Source: Ramlibacter sp. PS4R-6
GTDB taxonomy: Bacteria > Pseudomonadota > Gammaproteobacteria > Burkholderiales > Burkholderiaceae_C
Direction of reading: 5' to 3'
DNA: 64,000 nucleotides
NCBI RefSeq assembly: GCF_037572775.1
Contig: NZ_JBBHKA010000001.1
Span: 806,001 to 870,000, forward strand
Positions 27,218 through 42,252 of this stretch are shown here, in pieces. The translations under genes and the position numbers were made by a program. Position 1 is the first letter of the stretch, and the number at the start of each line of letters is the position of its first letter. The notes beneath the pieces are model-generated. The model was not told the DNA's origin and ran no database searches. It saw nothing but the letters and a program-made list of their open reading frames with translations.

Positions 27218-28063
27218 CTAGGACATCCGCAGCGCCATGACGCCGGCGACGATGGCCGCCGTGCCGGCCACGCGCCGCGCATCGAAGCGTTCCTTCAGGA
27301 ACCACGCACCCAGGACGGCCGCGAACAGCACCGAGGTTTCGCGCAGCGCCGCCACCATGGCCACGGGCGCGCGCGTCATCGCCCACAGCGCGATGCCGTA
27401 GGAGCCCAGCGAAGCCACCGCGCCGATGGTCGCCACCGGCCAGCGCTTGCGCGCATAGGGCCACACGACCGCGCCGCGCCGCCGCAGGAACACCATCAGC
27501 GCGAAGGGCCAGCCGTCCAGCGCGAACAGCAGCACGACGTACTGCAGCGGGTTGCCGCTGGCGCGCGCGCCCAGCGCATCGACCACCGTGTAGATCGCGA
27601 TCACCACCGCGTTGGCCAGCGCGAACGCCACCGCGCGCGGCGAATCCACCGCGTGGCGCGACAGGCCCAGCGCCAGCACGCCGCAGCTGATGCCCAGCAC
27701 GCCCGCCCAGGCCAGCGGCGCGAGCGTCTCGCCCAGCGTCAGCGAGGCCGACAGCGCGACGAGCAGCGGCGCCGTGCCGCGCATGAGCGGGTAGGTCAGG
27801 CCCAGGTCGCCGTGCTTGTACGCGCCGGTGAGCGCGACGTAGTAGCCGATGTGGATGGTGACCGAGCACGCGATGTACGGCCACGACTCGCGCGCCGGCA
27901 GGCCGACGAGGAACACCAGCGGCACCGTGATGAGCGAGCCGATCAGGTGGATGACCGCGGTGTCGAGCGCCTTGTCGGCGCTGGACTTGACCAGCGCGTT
28001 CCAGCTGGCGTGCAACAGCGCGCCGAACATCACCGCGCCGGCGACGCCCCAGGTGAGGGTCAT
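27218..28063 (-). CDS. EamA/DMT-family transporter in the phosphonate operon
   Basis: The start is the ATG at 28063 (MTLTWGVAGAVMFGALLHAS), giving 281 residues with about ten hydrophobic helices in two EamA repeats (about 5-135 and 145-275). Such carriers move small metabolites, often outward. It lies 7 bases after the HD-oxygenase gene and is the last gene of the phnR-phnA-phnY-phnZ-like unit. It may therefore move a phosphonate or a breakdown product; the substrate is inference only. Confidence 0.9.
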   Translation of the reverse strand: MTLTWGVAGAVMFGALLHASWNALVKSSADKALDTAVIHLIGSLITVPLVFLVGLPARESWPYIACSVTIHIGYYVALTGAYKHGDLGLTYPLMRGTAPLLVALSASLTLGETLAPLAWAGVLGISCGVLALGLSRHAVDSPRAVAFALANAVVIAIYTVVDALGARASGNPLQYVVLLFALDGWPFALMVFLRRRGAVVWPYARKRWPVATIGAVASLGSYGIALWAMTRAPVAMVAALRETSVLFAAVLGAWFLKERFDARRVAGTAAIVAGVMALRMS

Positions 28064-28070
28064 GCCGGCA

Positions 28071-28624
28071 TCACGCGATGGCGTCGCGGGCCAGCACGCA
28101 GCGGCGCGCACGCGCCAGGAAATGCGCCAGCGGCGGCGTCGCGGCGCCGGCGGTCTTGGCCGCGTCGTCCCACAGGCGCAGCCGCACCGCGTCGACGGCG
28201 CCCGGCTGCAGGATGAACGCCTCGGCCTGGCCCTCGTTGAAGATGCCGCCCTGCAGGCCCAGCGAGCGCTTGGAGTCCTCCGACAGCGCCGCGAAGTAGC
28301 CGTCGCGCATCGCGCACAGGTAGCGCTTGGCGTCCACGTGCAGGCGGATCGGGTCCAGCACCTTCGAGCCGAAGGTGCCGCGCAGGAAGGGCAGGGCGCG
28401 GAACTGGTGGACGTCGTCCAGGCCGCGCAGCGTCGGCGTCTCGCCCAGGTCGTGGAGCATGTGGCCGAGGTCGTGCAGCAGGGCCGCAGTGACCATCTCG
28501 TCGCTGGCGTCCTCGGCTTCGGCCAGCGCCGCCGATTGCAGCGCGTGCTCGAGCTGCGTCACGGGTTCGCCGGCGTACATCTCGCCGCCGCGCACGGCGA
28601 AGAGCTCCTCGATTTCCTCGACGC

Positions 28625-28634
<10 letters not shown>
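28071..28634 (-). CDS. PhnZ-like HD-domain phosphonate oxygenase
   Basis: This 187-residue HD protein (start ATG 28634) matches the phosphonate-linked HD family that includes PhnZ, a mixed-valence di-iron oxygenase. PhnZ splits (R)-2-amino-1-hydroxyethylphosphonate to glycine and phosphate. The substrate-loop YxGE (here MYAGEPVTQLEH), the metal motif AALLHDLGH and the downstream HVDAKRYL block all correspond to PhnZ positions. The gene overlaps phnY by 10 bases. PhnZ normally needs the 2-oxoglutarate hydroxylase PhnY*, which I do not find in the window, so its substrate here may arise another way. Confidence 0.87.
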
Positions 28635-31993
<3,359 letters not shown>

Positions 31994-31998
<5 letters not shown>

Positions 31999-32022
31999 AC
32001 GGCGATTGTCGACAATCTGCAA
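31994..32022 (-). promoter_or_regulatory. promoter of the GntR regulator operon
   Basis: On the minus strand TTGCAG (32022-32017) and TATGAT (31999-31994) are 17 bases apart. The -10 matches 5 of 6 positions and overlaps the annotated ATG of the regulator. The palindrome 32004-32017 fills the spacer. Confidence 0.55.
32004..32017. promoter_or_regulatory. 14-bp perfect palindrome, probable GntR operator
   Basis: GATTGTCGACAATC is its own reverse complement and contains TTGT-CG-ACAA, close to the FadR-subfamily pattern TNGT(N)ACNA. It sits between the -35 and -10 of the regulator promoter and 12 bases upstream of the phnS -35, so one bound dimer could affect both directions. Confidence 0.65.
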
Positions 32023-32029
32023 AAAACAA

Positions 32030-32059
32030 TTGACAGCCCGGCGCGGCGCGGCGTCAAAT
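32030..32059 (+). promoter_or_regulatory. promoter of the phnS operon
   Basis: A perfect TTGACA (32030-32035) is followed after 18 bases by TCAAAT (32054-32059, 4 of 6). The expected start is near 32066, 22 bases before the phnS ATG, which has GGAGAGGAG as ribosome site. Confidence 0.65.
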
Positions 32060-32087
32060 GCCGGCACCCTTGGAGAGGAGTGTTCCC

Positions 32088-33119
32088 ATGCGTCGCTACG
32101 CTTTTGTGTCATTCGCTTCCGCCCTGATCGCCCTCTCGGGCGCCGCCTTTGCGCAAAAGGCGCAGCTGCTGGTCTACACGGCCCTGGAAACCGACCAGCT
32201 CAAGGCCTACGAGGAGGGCTTCCGCCGCACCAACCCCGACATCGAGATCAAGTGGGTGCGCGATTCCACCGGCGTCATCACAGCCAAGCTGCTGGCGGAG
32301 AAGAACAACCCGCAGGCCGACGTCGTGATGGGCGTGGCCGCGTCCAGCCTGGCGCTGCTGGACAAGAACGGCATGCTGCAGCCGTACGCGCCGCTGAACC
32401 TCGACGCGATCATGACGAAGTACCGCGACCCCAAGAACCCGCCGGCGTGGTTCGGCATGGACGTGTGGGGCGCGACGGTCTGCTTCAACACGGTGGAAGC
32501 GCAAAAGCGCAACATCCCCAAGCCCGAGACCTGGAAGGACCTGACCAAGCCCGTCTACAAGGGCCAGATCGTCATGCCCAACCCGGCGTCCTCGGGCACC
32601 GGCTTCTTCGACGTGGCTGCCTGGCTCACGCTCTGGGGCGACGACAACGGCAAGGGCGGCGGCTGGAAGTACATGGACGCGCTGCACGAGAACATCGCGC
32701 AGTACACGCACTCCGGCTCGAAGCCCTGCAACATGGCCGCCGCCGGCGAGTACATCATGGGCATCTCCTTCGAGTACCGCGGCAACACCAACAAGGCCAA
32801 GGGCGCGCCCATCGACCTGGTGTTCCCCAAGGAAGGCCTGGGCTGGGACCTGGAGGCCTTCGCCATCCACAAGGGCACGAAGAAGCTCGATGCCGCCAAG
32901 AAACTCGCCGACTGGGCCTCGAGCAAGGACGCGATGCTCCTCTACGGCAAGAACTTCGCCATCACCGCGCAGCCCGGCGTGGCGGCGCCGCTGGCCAACG
33001 TGCCCAAGGACTACGAGTCGCGCCTGGTGAAGATGGACTTCGCCACCACCGCGGCCAACCGCGAGCGCGTGCTGGACGAGTGGAAGAAGCGCTACGACGC
33101 CAAGACGGAGAAGCGTTGA
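32088..33119 (+). CDS. phnS: 2-aminoethylphosphonate ABC transporter, periplasmic binding protein
   Basis: The ATG at 32088 follows GGAGAGGAG and gives 343 residues. A signal peptide (about 1-22, ending AAFA) precedes an iron(III)/2-AEP-type binding fold (QLLVYTALETDQLKAYEEGF, RDSTGVITAKLLAEKNNPQA). PhnS delivers 2-aminoethylphosphonate to the membrane complex. Assignment to this substrate rests on the operon: ATPase, permease and PhnW follow directly. It is the first gene of a nine-gene rightward operon. Confidence 0.92.
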   Translation: MRRYAFVSFASALIALSGAAFAQKAQLLVYTALETDQLKAYEEGFRRTNPDIEIKWVRDSTGVITAKLLAEKNNPQADVVMGVAASSLALLDKNGMLQPYAPLNLDAIMTKYRDPKNPPAWFGMDVWGATVCFNTVEAQKRNIPKPETWKDLTKPVYKGQIVMPNPASSGTGFFDVAAWLTLWGDDNGKGGGWKYMDALHENIAQYTHSGSKPCNMAAAGEYIMGISFEYRGNTNKAKGAPIDLVFPKEGLGWDLEAFAIHKGTKKLDAAKKLADWASSKDAMLLYGKNFAITAQPGVAAPLANVPKDYESRLVKMDFATTAANRERVLDEWKKRYDAKTEKR

Positions 33120-33148
33120 GGCACGGCGGCGGTGGAGGGCCGGGCAAG

Positions 33149-34200
<1,052 letters not shown>

Positions 34201-34201
<1 letters not shown>

Positions 34202-35928
34202 TGGCCGCGGTGCTGCCTCCTGCGGGTGAAGTCGCCGCCCCGGTGAGGCAATCGGCGCACTGGACCGACCGCATCGCGCACGGCGCGCTTCTGCTGGTTG
34301 CGCTGGCGCTCGTCGCCTTCCTCGCGCTGCCGCTCGGCGCCATCCTCATCCACTCGCTCCAGGGCAAGCAGGACGAGTTCGTCGGCCTGGCGAACTTCAT
34401 CGAGTACGCGCGCACGCCGGCCCTGCTGCAAAGCCTGTGGAACAGCGTGTGGGTGTCGGCGGTGGTGACGCTGGTCACCGTGCCCCTGGCGTTCGGCTTC
34501 GCCTACGCGCTGGCGCGCTCGTGCATGCCGTACAAGGCGCTGTTTCGCGGCATCACGCTGGTGCCGCTGCTGGCGCCCTCGCTGCTCGCGGCCATCTCGC
34601 TGATCTACTGGTTCGGCAACCAGGGCGTGCTCAAGGGCGCGATGAACGACATCGGCATCCCGCAAATCTACGGCGCGCCGGGCATCGTGGTGGCCGAATG
34701 CTTCGCGACCTTCCCGCATGCGCTGATGATCCTGGTGACGGCGCTCACGCTGGCCGACGCGCGGCTGTACGAGGCCGCCGACGCGATGGGCACAACCGCC
34801 GCGCGCAAGTTCTTCACCATCACCTTGCCGGGCGCCAAGTACGGCCTGATCTCCGCGGCGCTGGTGACCTTCACGCTGGTCATCACCGACTTCGGCATCC
34901 CCAAGGTGATCGGCGGCAGCTTCAACGTGCTGGCCACCGACGTCTTCAAGCTGGTGATCGGGCAACAGGACTTCGCCAAGGGCGCGGTGGTCGCGCTGCT
35001 GCTGCTGGCGCCCGCAGTCATCACCTTCGCGGTCGACAACTACGTGAGCCGCCGCCAGACCGCGATGCTCACCGCGCGCGCCGTGCCGTACCGCCCGCAG
35101 CGTTCGCCCCGCTACGACGCCGTGATGACGGCCTACTGCACGGTGATCGCGCTGCTGGTGCTGGCCATGCTGGGCATGGCGATCTTCGCGTCGTTCGCCA
35201 CCTTCTGGCCCTACGACCTCAAGCCGAGCCTGCGCCACTACCTGCTCGGGCTCGTGGATGCCGAAGTCGGCGACGCCTTCGTCAACAGCCTGAAGATGGC
35301 CGCGGGCACGGCGGTGTTCGGCACCGCGCTGGTGTTCTGCACCGCCTACCTGCTGGAAAAGACCAAGGGCTTCGACGCCGTGCGCGGGCCCCTCAAGCTG
35401 CTGGCCATGTTGCCGATGGCGGTGCCGGGCCTGGTGCTGGGCCTGGGCTACATCTTCTTCTTCAACGCGCCGGGCAACCCGCTGAACTTCCTGTACCACT
35501 CGCTGGCGCTGCTGACGCTGTGCACCATCGTCCACTTCTACACGACGGGCCACCTGACGGCGGTGACGGCGCTGAAGTCGCTGGACGCCGAGTTCGAGGC
35601 CGTGAGCGCGTCGCTGAAGGTGCCGTTCTTCCAGACCTTCTGGCGCGTGACGCTGCCGATCTGCACGCCGGCGCTGGTGGACATCGCGCGCTACTTCTTC
35701 ATCAACGCCATGACGACGATCTCGGCCGTGGTGTTCCTGTATTCACCCGAGACCAAGGTGGCGGCCATCGCCATCCTGAACCTCGACGAGGCCGGCGAGA
35801 CCGGCGCCGCCGCCGCGATGGCCATCCTCATCTTCGCCGCCTCGGCGATCGCCACGCTGCTCTTCATGAGCGCCGCGTGGTGGCTGGACCGGCGCACGCA
35901 GGCCTGGCGCACCACCACCAAGGACTAG
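34201..35928 (+). CDS. phnU: 2-aminoethylphosphonate ABC transporter, fused permease
   Basis: The 575-residue protein contains two binding-protein-dependent permease halves in one chain, each with about six helices (about 25-285 and 310-565). The coupling-loop EAA motifs are near [20 protein letters not shown] and [20 protein letters not shown]. Fused permeases of this size are typical of the second class of 2-AEP transporters (PhnU/PhnV combined). It would form the channel with two PhnT subunits. phnW begins 10 bases downstream. Confidence 0.92.
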
Positions 35929-35938
35929 GAGACACACG

Positions 35939-37063
35939 ATGGACCGCGACCGCATCCTGCTCACGCCGGGGCCGCTGACGACGACGCTGCGCACCAAGCT
36001 CGTCATGCTGCGCGACTGGGGTTCGTGGGACGCCGACTTCAATGCCGTGACCGCCCGCGTGCGCAAGAGCCTGCTCAAGGTTCTGCACGCCGAAGGGACC
36101 CACGTGGTGGTGCCCCTGCAGGGCAGCGGCACCTTCAGCGTCGAGGCCGCGGTGGCGACGCTGGTGCCGCGCGACGGCCATGTGCTGGTGCTGGACAACG
36201 GCGCCTACTGCAAGCGCGCCGCCAAGCTCACGCAGATGATGGGCCGCCGCTGCACGGTCGTGTCTTTCGACGAAGCCGAGCCGGTGTCGGCGCAGGTGCT
36301 GGACCACAAGCTCACCGCCGACACGACCATCACCCACGTGCTGGCCATCCACTGCGAGACCGGCGCCGGCATCTGGAACCCGCTGCAGAAGGTCGCCGAC
36401 GTGTGCGCGAAGCACGGCAAGGGGCTGATCGTCGACGCCATGAGCTCCTTCGGCGCGCTGCCCATCGATGCGCGCGAGACAAGGTTCGACGCGCTCATCG
36501 CCGCCAGCGGCAAGTGCCTGGAAGGCGTGCCGGGCATGGGCTTCGTCTTCATCCGCAAGGCCGTGCTCGACACCTGCGCGGGCAACAGCCAGTCGCTCGC
36601 CATGGACCTGCACGACCAGCATGTCTACATGGAGAAGACGGGCCAGTGGCGCTTCACGCCGCCGACGCACGTGCTGGTGGCGCTGGCCGAGGCCATCGCG
36701 CAGTTCGAGGAAGAGGGCGGCCAGAGCGCGCGGCTGGCGCGCTACACGCGCAACTACCAGGCGCTGATCGATGGCATGGCGCGGCTGGGCTTCCTGCCCT
36801 TCCTCGACCCGCAGGTGCAGGCGCCCATCATCGTCACCTTCCACGCGCCGGGCGACACGCGCTACGACTTCAAGACGTTCTACGAGGCGGCCAAGCAGCG
36901 CGGCTTCATCCTGTACCCGGGCAAGCTCACACAGGTGGAGACTTTTCGCGTAGGCTGTATCGGCGCCATCGGGCCCAACGAGATCGAGCAGGCCGTGGAA
37001 GCGGTGGCGCACGCGCTGGAGGACATGGGCATCGCCTCCGGGGAGCCTGCGATCAAGGACTGA
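35939..37063 (+). CDS. phnW: 2-aminoethylphosphonate-pyruvate transaminase
   Basis: PhnW moves the amino group of 2-aminoethylphosphonate to pyruvate, giving phosphonoacetaldehyde and alanine. The 374-residue class V aminotransferase starts [15 protein letters not shown] and has [22 protein letters not shown] and the PLP-lysine in [11 protein letters not shown]. Length is that of known PhnW (about 365-375). Its product feeds PhnY and PhnA encoded on the divergent operon. It is followed after 7 bases by the glutamine-synthetase-like gene. Confidence 0.96.
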   Translation: MDRDRILLTPGPLTTTLRTKLVMLRDWGSWDADFNAVTARVRKSLLKVLHAEGTHVVVPLQGSGTFSVEAAVATLVPRDGHVLVLDNGAYCKRAAKLTQMMGRRCTVVSFDEAEPVSAQVLDHKLTADTTITHVLAIHCETGAGIWNPLQKVADVCAKHGKGLIVDAMSSFGALPIDARETRFDALIAASGKCLEGVPGMGFVFIRKAVLDTCAGNSQSLAMDLHDQHVYMEKTGQWRFTPPTHVLVALAEAIAQFEEEGGQSARLARYTRNYQALIDGMARLGFLPFLDPQVQAPIIVTFHAPGDTRYDFKTFYEAAKQRGFILYPGKLTQVETFRVGCIGAIGPNEIEQAVEAVAHALEDMGIASGEPAIKD

Positions 37064-37070
37064 CAAGAAC

Positions 37071-38431
<1,361 letters not shown>

Positions 38432-38432
<1 letters not shown>

Positions 38433-38950
38433 TGCCCGGGATGGAAATCCGCCGCCTCGGACCCGACGACGCGCCGGCCTACCGCGCGCTGCGCATGCGC
38501 GCGCTGTGGGAATTCCCCGAAGCCTTCACCTCCAGCTGGCAGGAGGACGAGACGCAGCCGATGGAAGTGTGGGAGCTGCGGCTGGCGGGCGAGCATTCGC
38601 TGTTCTGGGGCGCGTTCGACGACGGGCAGCTGTGCGGCATGGTCGGGCTGGAGCGCGAGCGCCGCGCCAAGAACCGGCACAAGGCCACCGTCGTCGGGAT
38701 GTACGTGTCGCAGGAATATTTCGGCACCGGCATGGGCCGTGCGCTCTTCGACGAACTGCTGGCGGGCGCGCGGGCCATGGGGCTCCAGCTGCTGGTGCTG
38801 ACCGTCACCGAAGGCAACACGGTCGCGACGAATTTCTACGAGGCCGCCGGGTTCCGCTCCTTCGGCATCGAGCCGAAGGCGATCCGGCTGGAAGACCGCT
38901 ACTACGGCAAGAACCACATGTACCTGGACCTCACGCAAGAAGCGCCATGA
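38432..38950 (+). CDS. GNAT-family N-acetyltransferase
   Basis: This 172-residue protein starts at the ATG overlapping the preceding stop by one base. The GNAT fold is complete: beta-strand KATVVGMYVSQEY, the acetyl-CoA pyrophosphate loop FGTGMGRALFDEL (Q/RxxGxG/A-like), and the C-terminal NTVATNFYEAAGFRSFG. The acceptor is unknown. In a phosphonate operon it might act like PhnO, which acetylates aminoalkylphosphonates, or it could act on the glutamyl intermediates. It overlaps the next gene by 4 bases (ATGA). Confidence 0.88.
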
Positions 38951-40080
38951 GCATCACCGGCATCTCCTTTCCCACCGCGATCCGCTTCGGCGCCGGCGCC
39001 CGCAAGGAAGTCGCCAAGCACCTCCTCGACCGCGGCCTGAAGCGCCCGCTCATCGTCACCGACAAGGCGCTCGCCGCGCTGCCGGTGCTCAAGGAATTCC
39101 AGTCGCACCTGCAGGGGCTGGACGTCGCCGTGTTCGGCGGCGTGTTCGGCAACCCGACGGCCAGCCAGGCGATGGCCGGCGCGGAAGCCTTCCGCCAGCA
39201 CAAGGCCGATTGCGTGATCGGCTTCGGCGGCGGCGCGGCGCTGGACGTGGCCAAGGTCGTCGGCATCGCCGCCACGCATGCGGGGCACATCATCGAATAC
39301 GCGTGGGACCACCCGAAGGTGCGCGCGATCGAGAAGGACCTGCCGTACTTCGTCGCGCTGCCCACCACCGCGGGCACGGGCTCCGAAGTCGGCCGATCGT
39401 CGGTGATCAGCGAGGACGACACGCACCTCAAGCGCATCGTGTTCTCGCCGAAGATCCTGGCCAAGTGCGTCTTCGCGGACCCGGAGCTCACGCTGGCGCT
39501 GCCGCCGCACGTGACTGCGGCCACCGGCATGGACGCGCTCACGCACAACATCGAGAGCTACCTGTCGCCCGCCTACCACCCGCTGTGCGACGGCATCGCG
39601 CTGGAAGGCACGCGCATCGCCGCGCGCTCGCTGGAGACGGCGGTGAAGGAGCCGGGCAACATCGCCGCGCGCAGCGACATGCTGATGGCCTCGATGATGG
39701 GCGCGATCGCTTTCCAGAAGGACCTGGGCGCCGTGCACTCGTGCGCGCACGCGCTCGGCGCGGTGTGCGACCTGCACCATGGCCTGGCCAATGCGCTGAT
39801 GATCGACACGGTGCTGGCCTGGAACCAGGAAAGCGTGCCGGAGAAGTTCGAGGAACTCGCCCATGTGTGCCGCGTCTCCGGCGGCGGCGCGCAGTTCATC
39901 CCCTGGCTGCGCGCGCTCAAGGCGCGCGTCGGCATCACCGGCAAGCTGGGTGCGCACGGCGTCAAGCGCGAGCAGCTGCCGCGCCTGGTCGAGATCGCCG
40001 TGGCCGACATCTGCCACCAGACCAACCCGCGGCCCGTGCAGGCGGCCGATTTCCAGCGCCTGTTCGAAGCCGCGCTGTAA
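38947..40080 (+). CDS. iron-containing (type III) alcohol dehydrogenase
   Basis: The 377-residue protein has the NAD-binding GFGGGAALDVAKVVG motif, PTTAGTGSEVGRSSVI, and the metal-binding blocks GMDALTHNIESYLSP and HSCAHALGAVCDLHHGLANA with Asp and three His ligands. It would oxidise an alcohol to an aldehyde with NAD. Placed between a glutamyl ligase and an aldehyde dehydrogenase, it fits oxidation of gamma-glutamyl-ethanolamide. Direct action on a free amino alcohol is an alternative. Gaps to neighbours are -4 and +4 bases. Confidence 0.9.
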   Translation: MSITGISFPTAIRFGAGARKEVAKHLLDRGLKRPLIVTDKALAALPVLKEFQSHLQGLDVAVFGGVFGNPTASQAMAGAEAFRQHKADCVIGFGGGAALDVAKVVGIAATHAGHIIEYAWDHPKVRAIEKDLPYFVALPTTAGTGSEVGRSSVISEDDTHLKRIVFSPKILAKCVFADPELTLALPPHVTAATGMDALTHNIESYLSPAYHPLCDGIALEGTRIAARSLETAVKEPGNIAARSDMLMASMMGAIAFQKDLGAVHSCAHALGAVCDLHHGLANALMIDTVLAWNQESVPEKFEELAHVCRVSGGGAQFIPWLRALKARVGITGKLGAHGVKREQLPRLVEIAVADICHQTNPRPVQAADFQRLFEAAL

Positions 40081-40084
40081 GACC

Positions 40085-40873
40085 ATGGATGCGAGCGCGC
40101 GCCTGAAGATCGGCATCTCCGCCTGCTTCATGCATGCAGACCCGAACCGCGCGCTCTTCACCGGCAAGACGCTGCAGTACGTGGAGCAGTCGATCGCCCA
40201 CTGGGTGATGTCCACCGGCTCGCTCGCCGTGATGATCCCGAGCCCCACCGGCGCGACGCAGCGCGGCGACGTCACGCTGGACCACTACGCGCAGTGGCTC
40301 GACGGTCTGGTGCTGCATGGCGGCGCCGACGTTTCGCCGCTGTCGTACGGCGAGCAGCCGCTGCAGGAGAAATGGGCCGGCGACAAGATCCGCGACGAGT
40401 ACGAGATCGACCTCGTCGCCGCTTTCGAGCGTGCCGGCAAGCCGGTGTTCGGCGTGTGCCGCGGGCTGCAGCTGCTCAACGTGGCCTATGGCGGCACGCT
40501 GTACCAGGACATCGCGACGCAGCTGCCCGACGCGCTCTCGCACCGCGACGCCAGCGTCTACGACCGCAACTTCCATGGCGTCGAGATCGTGGCAGGCACG
40601 CGCCTCGCGCAGCTTTATCCCGGCGCGAAACGCGTGAAGGTCAACAGCATCCACCACCAGGCGATCAAGGACCTCGCTGACGGCTTCGTCGTCGAAGCGG
40701 TGAGCCCCGACGACGGCCTGATCGAAGCCATCCGCCGCCCCGGCGCCGCCCGGCCCTACATGGCCGCGGTGCAGTGGCACCCCGAGTTCCACCAGCAAGG
40801 CAGCGACACCATCGACGACGCGGCGCTGCTGGATGATTTCCTCGCCGCCGCGCGCGGCGTGCGCAACACCTGA
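40085..40873 (+). CDS. PuuD-like class I gamma-glutamyl hydrolase
   Basis: The ATG at 40085 gives 262 residues of the peptidase C26 family. The nucleophile is the Cys in FGVCRGLQLLNVAYGGTLYQ and the His-Glu pair is in VQWHPEFH. N-terminal KIGISACFMHADPNRALFTG and GLVLHGGADVSPLSYGE are typical of PuuD (gamma-glutamyl-GABA hydrolase). It would remove glutamate at the end of a glutamylated pathway. The aldehyde dehydrogenase starts 5 bases later. The true substrate depends on the ligase upstream. Confidence 0.9.
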   Translation: MDASARLKIGISACFMHADPNRALFTGKTLQYVEQSIAHWVMSTGSLAVMIPSPTGATQRGDVTLDHYAQWLDGLVLHGGADVSPLSYGEQPLQEKWAGDKIRDEYEIDLVAAFERAGKPVFGVCRGLQLLNVAYGGTLYQDIATQLPDALSHRDASVYDRNFHGVEIVAGTRLAQLYPGAKRVKVNSIHHQAIKDLADGFVVEAVSPDDGLIEAIRRPGAARPYMAAVQWHPEFHQQGSDTIDDAALLDDFLAAARGVRNT

Positions 40874-40878
40874 ACCGC

Positions 40879-42252
40879 ATGACCCAGCTTGCCATCACCA
40901 ACCCCGCCACCGGCCAGAAGATCGCCGACGTGCTGGCCGACGACGCGGCCTCCGTCGCGCACAAGGCGCAGCGCGCGCGCGCCGCGCAGCCCGCGTGGGC
41001 GAAGGTGCCGCTGGCCGAGCGCAAGGCCTGCATCGCGCGCTTCCGCGAGGGCGTGGTGCGCGACCTGCCCCAGCTCGCCGAGGTGATGACGCGCGAGACG
41101 GGCAAGCCGATCACGATGTCGCGCAACGAATTGAACGGCCTGCTGCCGCGCATCGACTTCTTCCTGGGCATGGTCGACGCCGTCACGGCGCCGGAGAAGG
41201 TCTACGACGAAGGCGGCATGACCGAGCGCATCGAGCACGCGCCGCTGGGCGTGGTCGCGAACATCTCGGCGTGGAATTACCCGTGGTTCGTGGGCTGCAA
41301 CGTCATCGTGCCCGCGCTGCTCACCGGCAACGCGGTGCTGTACAAGCCGTCGGAGTTCGCCACGCTCACGGGGCTGGAGATCGCGCGCCTCCTGCACGAG
41401 GCCGGCGTGCCGCAGGACGTGTTTGTGCCCGTGATCGGCGCGGGCCCGGTCGGCGCGGCGCTGCTGGAGCAGAAGCTCGACGGCCTGTTCTTCACCGGCT
41501 CCTACGCCACCGGCGCGCGCATCGCGCAGGCCGTGGGCTCGAAGTTGGTCAAGCTGCAGCTGGAACTGGGCGGCAAGGACCCGGCCTATGTCTGCGATGA
41601 CGCCGACCCGAAGGCCGCCGCCGAGTCGCTGGCCGACGGCGCCATGTACAACACCGGCCAGAGCTGCTGCTCGGTCGAGCGCATCTACGTGCACGAGAAG
41701 GTGCACGACGCCTTCCTCGCGCATTTTGTCGCGGCGGTGAAGGGCTACAAGGCCGGCGACCCGATGGCCGACGACACCTACATCGGCGCCATCACGCGCG
41801 CGCCGCAATTGGACGTGCTGGACGCGCAGGTCGCCGATGCGAAGAAGAAGGGCGCGATGCTGCACGTTGGCGGCGAGCGGCTGAAAGGCCCGGGCAACTG
41901 GTTCGCGGCGACGGTGTTCTCCAACGTCGACCACACCATGGAGATCATGCGCGAGGAGAGCTTCGGCCCCGTCATCGGCATCCAGAAGGTGAAGGGCGAC
42001 GATGAGGCGGTGCGCCTAATGAACGACACGCGCTACGGCCTGACGGCCGGCGTGTACACGCATGACCGCGCGCGCGCCGAGCGCATCCTGTCGCAGGTGA
42101 ACGCCGGCAGCCTGTACTGGAACTGCTGCGACCGCGTCAGCCCGCGGCTGCCGTGGAGCGGCTACGGGGATTCGGGTATCGGCCTGACCCTGTCGACCTA
42201 CGGCATCGAGGCCTTCACGCGGCCGCGTGCCTGGCACCTGCGCAGCGCGTAG
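40879..42252 (+). CDS. NAD(P)-dependent aldehyde dehydrogenase
   Basis: The 457-residue enzyme has the cofactor block NISAWNYPWFVGCNVIVPAL, the general base in LELGGKDPAYVCDDADP and the catalytic Cys in NTGQSCCSVERIYVHE. The length is slightly short for the family (about 475-500), with a brief N-terminus. It ends the nine-gene operon that begins with phnS. In the proposed route it oxidises a gamma-glutamyl aldehyde to the acid. It could also act on phosphonoacetaldehyde, but phnY already covers that step. Confidence 0.92.
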   Translation: MTQLAITNPATGQKIADVLADDAASVAHKAQRARAAQPAWAKVPLAERKACIARFREGVVRDLPQLAEVMTRETGKPITMSRNELNGLLPRIDFFLGMVDAVTAPEKVYDEGGMTERIEHAPLGVVANISAWNYPWFVGCNVIVPALLTGNAVLYKPSEFATLTGLEIARLLHEAGVPQDVFVPVIGAGPVGAALLEQKLDGLFFTGSYATGARIAQAVGSKLVKLQLELGGKDPAYVCDDADPKAAAESLADGAMYNTGQSCCSVERIYVHEKVHDAFLAHFVAAVKGYKAGDPMADDTYIGAITRAPQLDVLDAQVADAKKKGAMLHVGGERLKGPGNWFAATVFSNVDHTMEIMREESFGPVIGIQKVKGDDEAVRLMNDTRYGLTAGVYTHDRARAERILSQVNAGSLYWNCCDRVSPRLPWSGYGDSGIGLTLSTYGIEAFTRPRAWHLRSA

